This document shows, one piece after another, positions 7,134 through 7,251 of a stretch of 7,251 nucleotides of DNA; position 1 is the first letter of the stretch; each line of letters opens with the position of its first letter. The notes beneath the pieces were generated by a model, which saw only the letters and a list, made by a program, of their open reading frames with translations, was not told the DNA's origin and searched no databases. Location: NCBI GenBank assembly GCA_005773095.1, contig SXHT01000249.1, positions 1 through 7,251 of the forward strand. Direction: 5' to 3'. Made by a program: the position numbers and the translations under genes. The DNA comes from Planctomycetaceae bacterium (lineage in GTDB: Bacteria; Planctomycetota; Planctomycetia; Pirellulales; PALSA-1355).

Positions 7134-7207
7134 CGACATACTGGTTGTCGCAACTTTCTCCGGTCACATCGCCCTTGTCTCTGGCGCGTCGTCAAATCGC
7201 CGTCGGC

Positions 7208-7244
7208 AACAAAGAAACGACAAAGAAAAGGGACAAAGAAAAGG
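7208..7244. repeat. 13-bp tandem repeat, GACAAAGAAAAGG
   Basis: Two perfect head-to-tail copies occupy 7219-7231 and 7232-7244, preceded by a partial copy (ACAAAGAAAC, 7209-7218). The purine-rich array runs directly into the REP-like sequence at the window edge. Confidence 0.75.
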
Positions 7245-7251
7245 TGCCAGG
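7239..7251. repeat. REP-like element, cut by the window end
   Basis: AAAAGGTGCCAGG matches the reverse complement of the repeat beside the left transposase (151-163) at 11 of 13 bases. In related genomes such arms flank RAYT transposases (recall, not searched), so another transposase or a solitary REP may begin just beyond the window. Confidence 0.45.

Noticed and set aside
1..7251. CRISPR array, tRNA or rRNA genes
   Set aside because: No spaced repeats of CRISPR size, cloverleaf-like sequence or conserved rRNA segments were seen.

Overview
The window is a GC-rich bacterial segment holding one tight, same-strand four-gene cluster of metabolic and transport genes, with mobile-element sequence at both edges. 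The host is probably a planctomycete or a member of a related phylum. That placement is an inference from the transposase tail, the GC content, the sparse Shine-Dalgarno sites and the gene families; no rRNA or phylogenetic marker is present.

Layout. Bases 1-155 are the 3' end of a REP-associated tyrosine transposase (RAYT, Y1/IS200-like). Its stop codon lies inside a short terminal repeat (about 147-163). Bases 156-448 carry no convincing gene, apart from a faint minus-strand coding-like stretch. The cluster follows: a HemN-like radical SAM enzyme (449-2086), a saccharopine-dehydrogenase-like NAD(P) oxidoreductase (2108-3247), an RND/MMPL-type transporter (3244-5568) and a phytoene-desaturase/PYROXD2-type FAD oxidoreductase (5568-7031). 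The junctions are a 21-base gap, a 4-base ATGA overlap and a 1-base TGATG overlap, so a single transcript with translational coupling is likely. Bases 7032-7251 are non-coding and end in a 13-bp tandem repeat. That repeat runs into a sequence resembling, in inverted orientation, the repeat beside the left transposase.

How the genes may work together. A radical SAM enzyme, an NAD(P)-type reductase and a CrtI-like FAD oxidoreductase could modify a hydrophobic, perhaps lipid or polyene, substrate, and the MMPL-type permease could move it across the inner membrane. This is inference from gene families and gene order. No scaffold-building enzyme (polyketide, fatty acid or terpene synthase) is visible here, so the product is unknown.

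Main anomaly. The transporter reading frame is cut by a single in-frame amber codon (TAG, 3550-3552). Recognisable transporter sequence continues in the same frame on both sides. This may be a recent nonsense mutation, a sequencing error or programmed readthrough. TAG appears to be a normal stop at the end of the FAD gene, which argues against genome-wide recoding.
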